A DNA stretch of 7,593 nucleotides from assembly GCA_963972175.1 (NCBI GenBank), contig CAXAVP010000213.1, positions 1 through 7,593 on the forward strand, in the 5' to 3' direction. The DNA comes from Arenibacter sp963972175 (lineage in GTDB: Bacteria > Bacteroidota > Bacteroidia > Flavobacteriales > Flavobacteriaceae). The notes under the pieces were generated by a model that had not been told where the DNA came from, did no database searches, and saw only the letters and a list, made by a program, of their open reading frames with translations. Within the stretch, counting starts at the first letter, position 1. Every line of letters begins with the position of its first letter. A program made the translations under genes and the position numbers. Below are positions 6,411 to 7,593 of the stretch, piece after piece.

Positions 6411-7593
6411 TTAATGTTTAAAATGACGTGTGCCGGTCATTACCATGGCAATATCATTTTCATTGCAATAATCTATACTTAATTGATCCTTGATAGAGCC
6501 ACCCGGTTGAATAACACTTGTTATACCACTTTTATGTGCAATTTCCACACAATCTGGAAAGGGGAAGAAAGCGTCACTGGCCAAAACGGCACCGTTTAAA
6601 TCAAAATCAAATGATTGAGCCTTGTGTATAGCTTGGTTTAGGGCATCAACACGGGATGTTTGTCCTGTTCCACTGGCACACAATTGTTTGTTTTTGGCCA
6701 AAACTATGGTGTTACTTTTGGTGTGTTTGCACAATTTGGAGGCAAAGATCAAATCTTCCAATTCCCTTTCGGTAGGTTTTTTGTTGGTAGCATTTGAAAG
6801 GTCTGCCAAAGCATCGGTCTTTTCGTCCTTATCCTGTACCAATACACCATTCAAACAAGATCGGACGGTCGTTTTTGGCAAGTCGATATCATTCTGTACC
6901 AAAATTATTCTGTTTTTCTTGCCCTTTAAAATGTCCAAAGCTTCTGCTGTATAGCTTGGTGCAATAACCACCTCACAGAATAGCTTATGTATTTCTTCGG
7001 CAGTAGGTTTGTCTATTTCCACATTACTGATCAATATACCCCCAAAAGCGGAAACCGGATCCCCTGCCAGCGCATCTACATAAGCCTGGTGAATGCTGGG
7101 TCTTGTAGCTAGGCCACAGGCATTATTATGCTTAAGTATGGCGAAGGTAGGCTCATCGTTTTTAAATTCCAGTATTAGGTTTACCGCAGCGTCCACGTCC
7201 AATAGGTTGTTATAGGAAAGTTCCTTTCCGTGCAGTTTTTGGAACATGGCATCAAAATCTCCATAGAAAGACCCTTTTTGATGTGGGTTTTCACCGTAAC
7301 GCAATACTTGTCCACTGCTTTCACTGATCTTAAGAGCTGCCTCTTCTTGATTTTGATTAAAGTAATTAAAAATGGCAGAATCGTAATGGGAGGAAATGTT
7401 GAAGGATTTGGTTGCAAAACGTCTGCGGTCTTCCAAGGTAGTGCTTCCATTTCCCTTGGTAATAAGCTCCAATACTTCGTCGTAGTCGGTCATTGAAGAA
7501 ACACAAAGGGTATCCTTGTAATTCTTGGCGGCGGCACGTATTAGTGAAATACCGCCTATGTCTATTTTTTCTATTATATCCTGTTCAGAAGCA
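6411..7593 (-). CDS. purH: Bifunctional AICAR formyltransferase / IMP cyclohydrolase, 5' end cut by window edge
   Basis: Cytoplasmic enzyme for the last two steps of de novo purine synthesis: formylation of AICAR with 10-formyl-tetrahydrofolate to FAICAR, then ring closure to IMP. About 394 codons are visible, and roughly 115 N-terminal residues of the usual 510 or so are missing. The frame is open through the ATG at 7493 to the right edge. That upstream part reads as IEKIDIGGISLIRAAAKNYK, a hallmark of the cyclohydrolase domain, so the ATG is internal. Counting from that Met, visible blocks are LRYGENPHQ (64-72), KHNNACG with the catalytic Lys-His pair (121-122), DPVSAFGG (145-152), GTGQTSRVDA (275-284), SDAFFPFPD (306-314) and the C-terminal GTRHFKH (354-360). 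It thus holds the end of the cyclohydrolase domain and the whole transformylase domain, with no sign of damage. It is followed by mreB on the same strand after 54 nt. Confidence 0.98.
   Translation of the reverse strand, partial: ASEQDIIEKIDIGGISLIRAAAKNYKDTLCVSSMTDYDEVLELITKGNGSTTLEDRRRFATKSFNISSHYDSAIFNYFNQNQEEAALKISESSGQVLRYGENPHQKGSFYGDFDAMFQKLHGKELSYNNLLDVDAAVNLILEFKNDEPTFAILKHNNACGLATRPSIHQAYVDALAGDPVSAFGGILISNVEIDKPTAEEIHKLFCEVVIAPSYTAEALDILKGKKNRIILVQNDIDLPKTTVRSCLNGVLVQDKDEKTDALADLSNATNKKPTERELEDLIFASKLCKHTKSNTIVLAKNKQLCASGTGQTSRVDALNQAIHKAQSFDFDLNGAVLASDAFFPFPDCVEIAHKSGITSVIQPGGSIKDQLSIDYCNENDIAMVMTGTRHFKH

Noticed and set aside
6622..6954. 110-codon open frame on the + strand
   Set aside because: It is antisense to the transformylase domain of purH and shows no recognisable protein features.
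7491..7493. ATG that could be taken as the start of purH
   Set aside because: The same frame stays open upstream to the window edge and encodes conserved PurH sequence (IDIGGISLIRAAAKNY), so this Met is internal and the real start lies beyond the window.
1..7593. Search for mobile elements, CRISPR repeats, tRNA genes, toxin-antitoxin or defence modules, or a new system
   Set aside because: No transposase, integrase, regularly spaced repeats, cloverleaf-like stretch or small paired genes were seen. All but about 160 nt are covered by seven recognised genes. The nuclease is a DRGH-type enzyme with an apparently hydrophobic N-terminus, and nothing beside it suggests a toxin or defence role.

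Overview
The window is a chromosomal housekeeping segment from a Bacteroidota bacterium, most likely a member of the Flavobacteriaceae. Three things point there: moderately AT-rich DNA, absence of clear Shine-Dalgarno sequences before the starts, and a purH-mreB-mreC-mreD-mrdA-rodA order of the kind I know from that group. The protein sequences also read as flavobacterial (for example the charged insert in RodA and the Cys/His-rich stretch in PBP2). The genus cannot be fixed by reading alone.

Layout, left to right. A secreted or membrane-anchored DNA/RNA non-specific endonuclease (His-Asn nuclease with a DRGH motif) lies on the + strand, with its N-terminus cut by the left edge. It meets rodA tail to tail, and the two stop codons share one CTAG tetranucleotide. 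Everything from there to the right edge is on the - strand. In transcription order (right to left) it is: purH (5' end beyond the right edge), a 54-nt gap, mreB, a 108-nt gap, then mreC, mreD, mrdA (PBP2) and rodA. These last four are packed with overlaps of 14, 4 and 11 nt.

The five - strand shape genes encode almost the whole Rod/elongasome core. MreB is the cytoplasmic actin-like filament. MreC and MreD are its membrane and periplasmic connectors. RodA is the SEDS glycan polymerase and PBP2 is its partner transpeptidase. The overlapping junctions suggest translational coupling, which would keep the subunits in proportion. PurH (last two steps of IMP synthesis) is a metabolic neighbour with no direct role in shape, although the linkage seems to be conserved in this phylum.

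No tRNA, rRNA, CRISPR array, insertion sequence, prophage gene or obviously new system was found, and there is no gene-free stretch above about 110 nt. The points worth a second look are small: two apparently extra membrane helices and a charged insert in RodA, a possible Cys/His metal site in PBP2, the shared CTAG stop, the GTG start of rodA inside the end of mrdA, and the 108-nt mreB-mreC spacer in an otherwise overlapping cluster.
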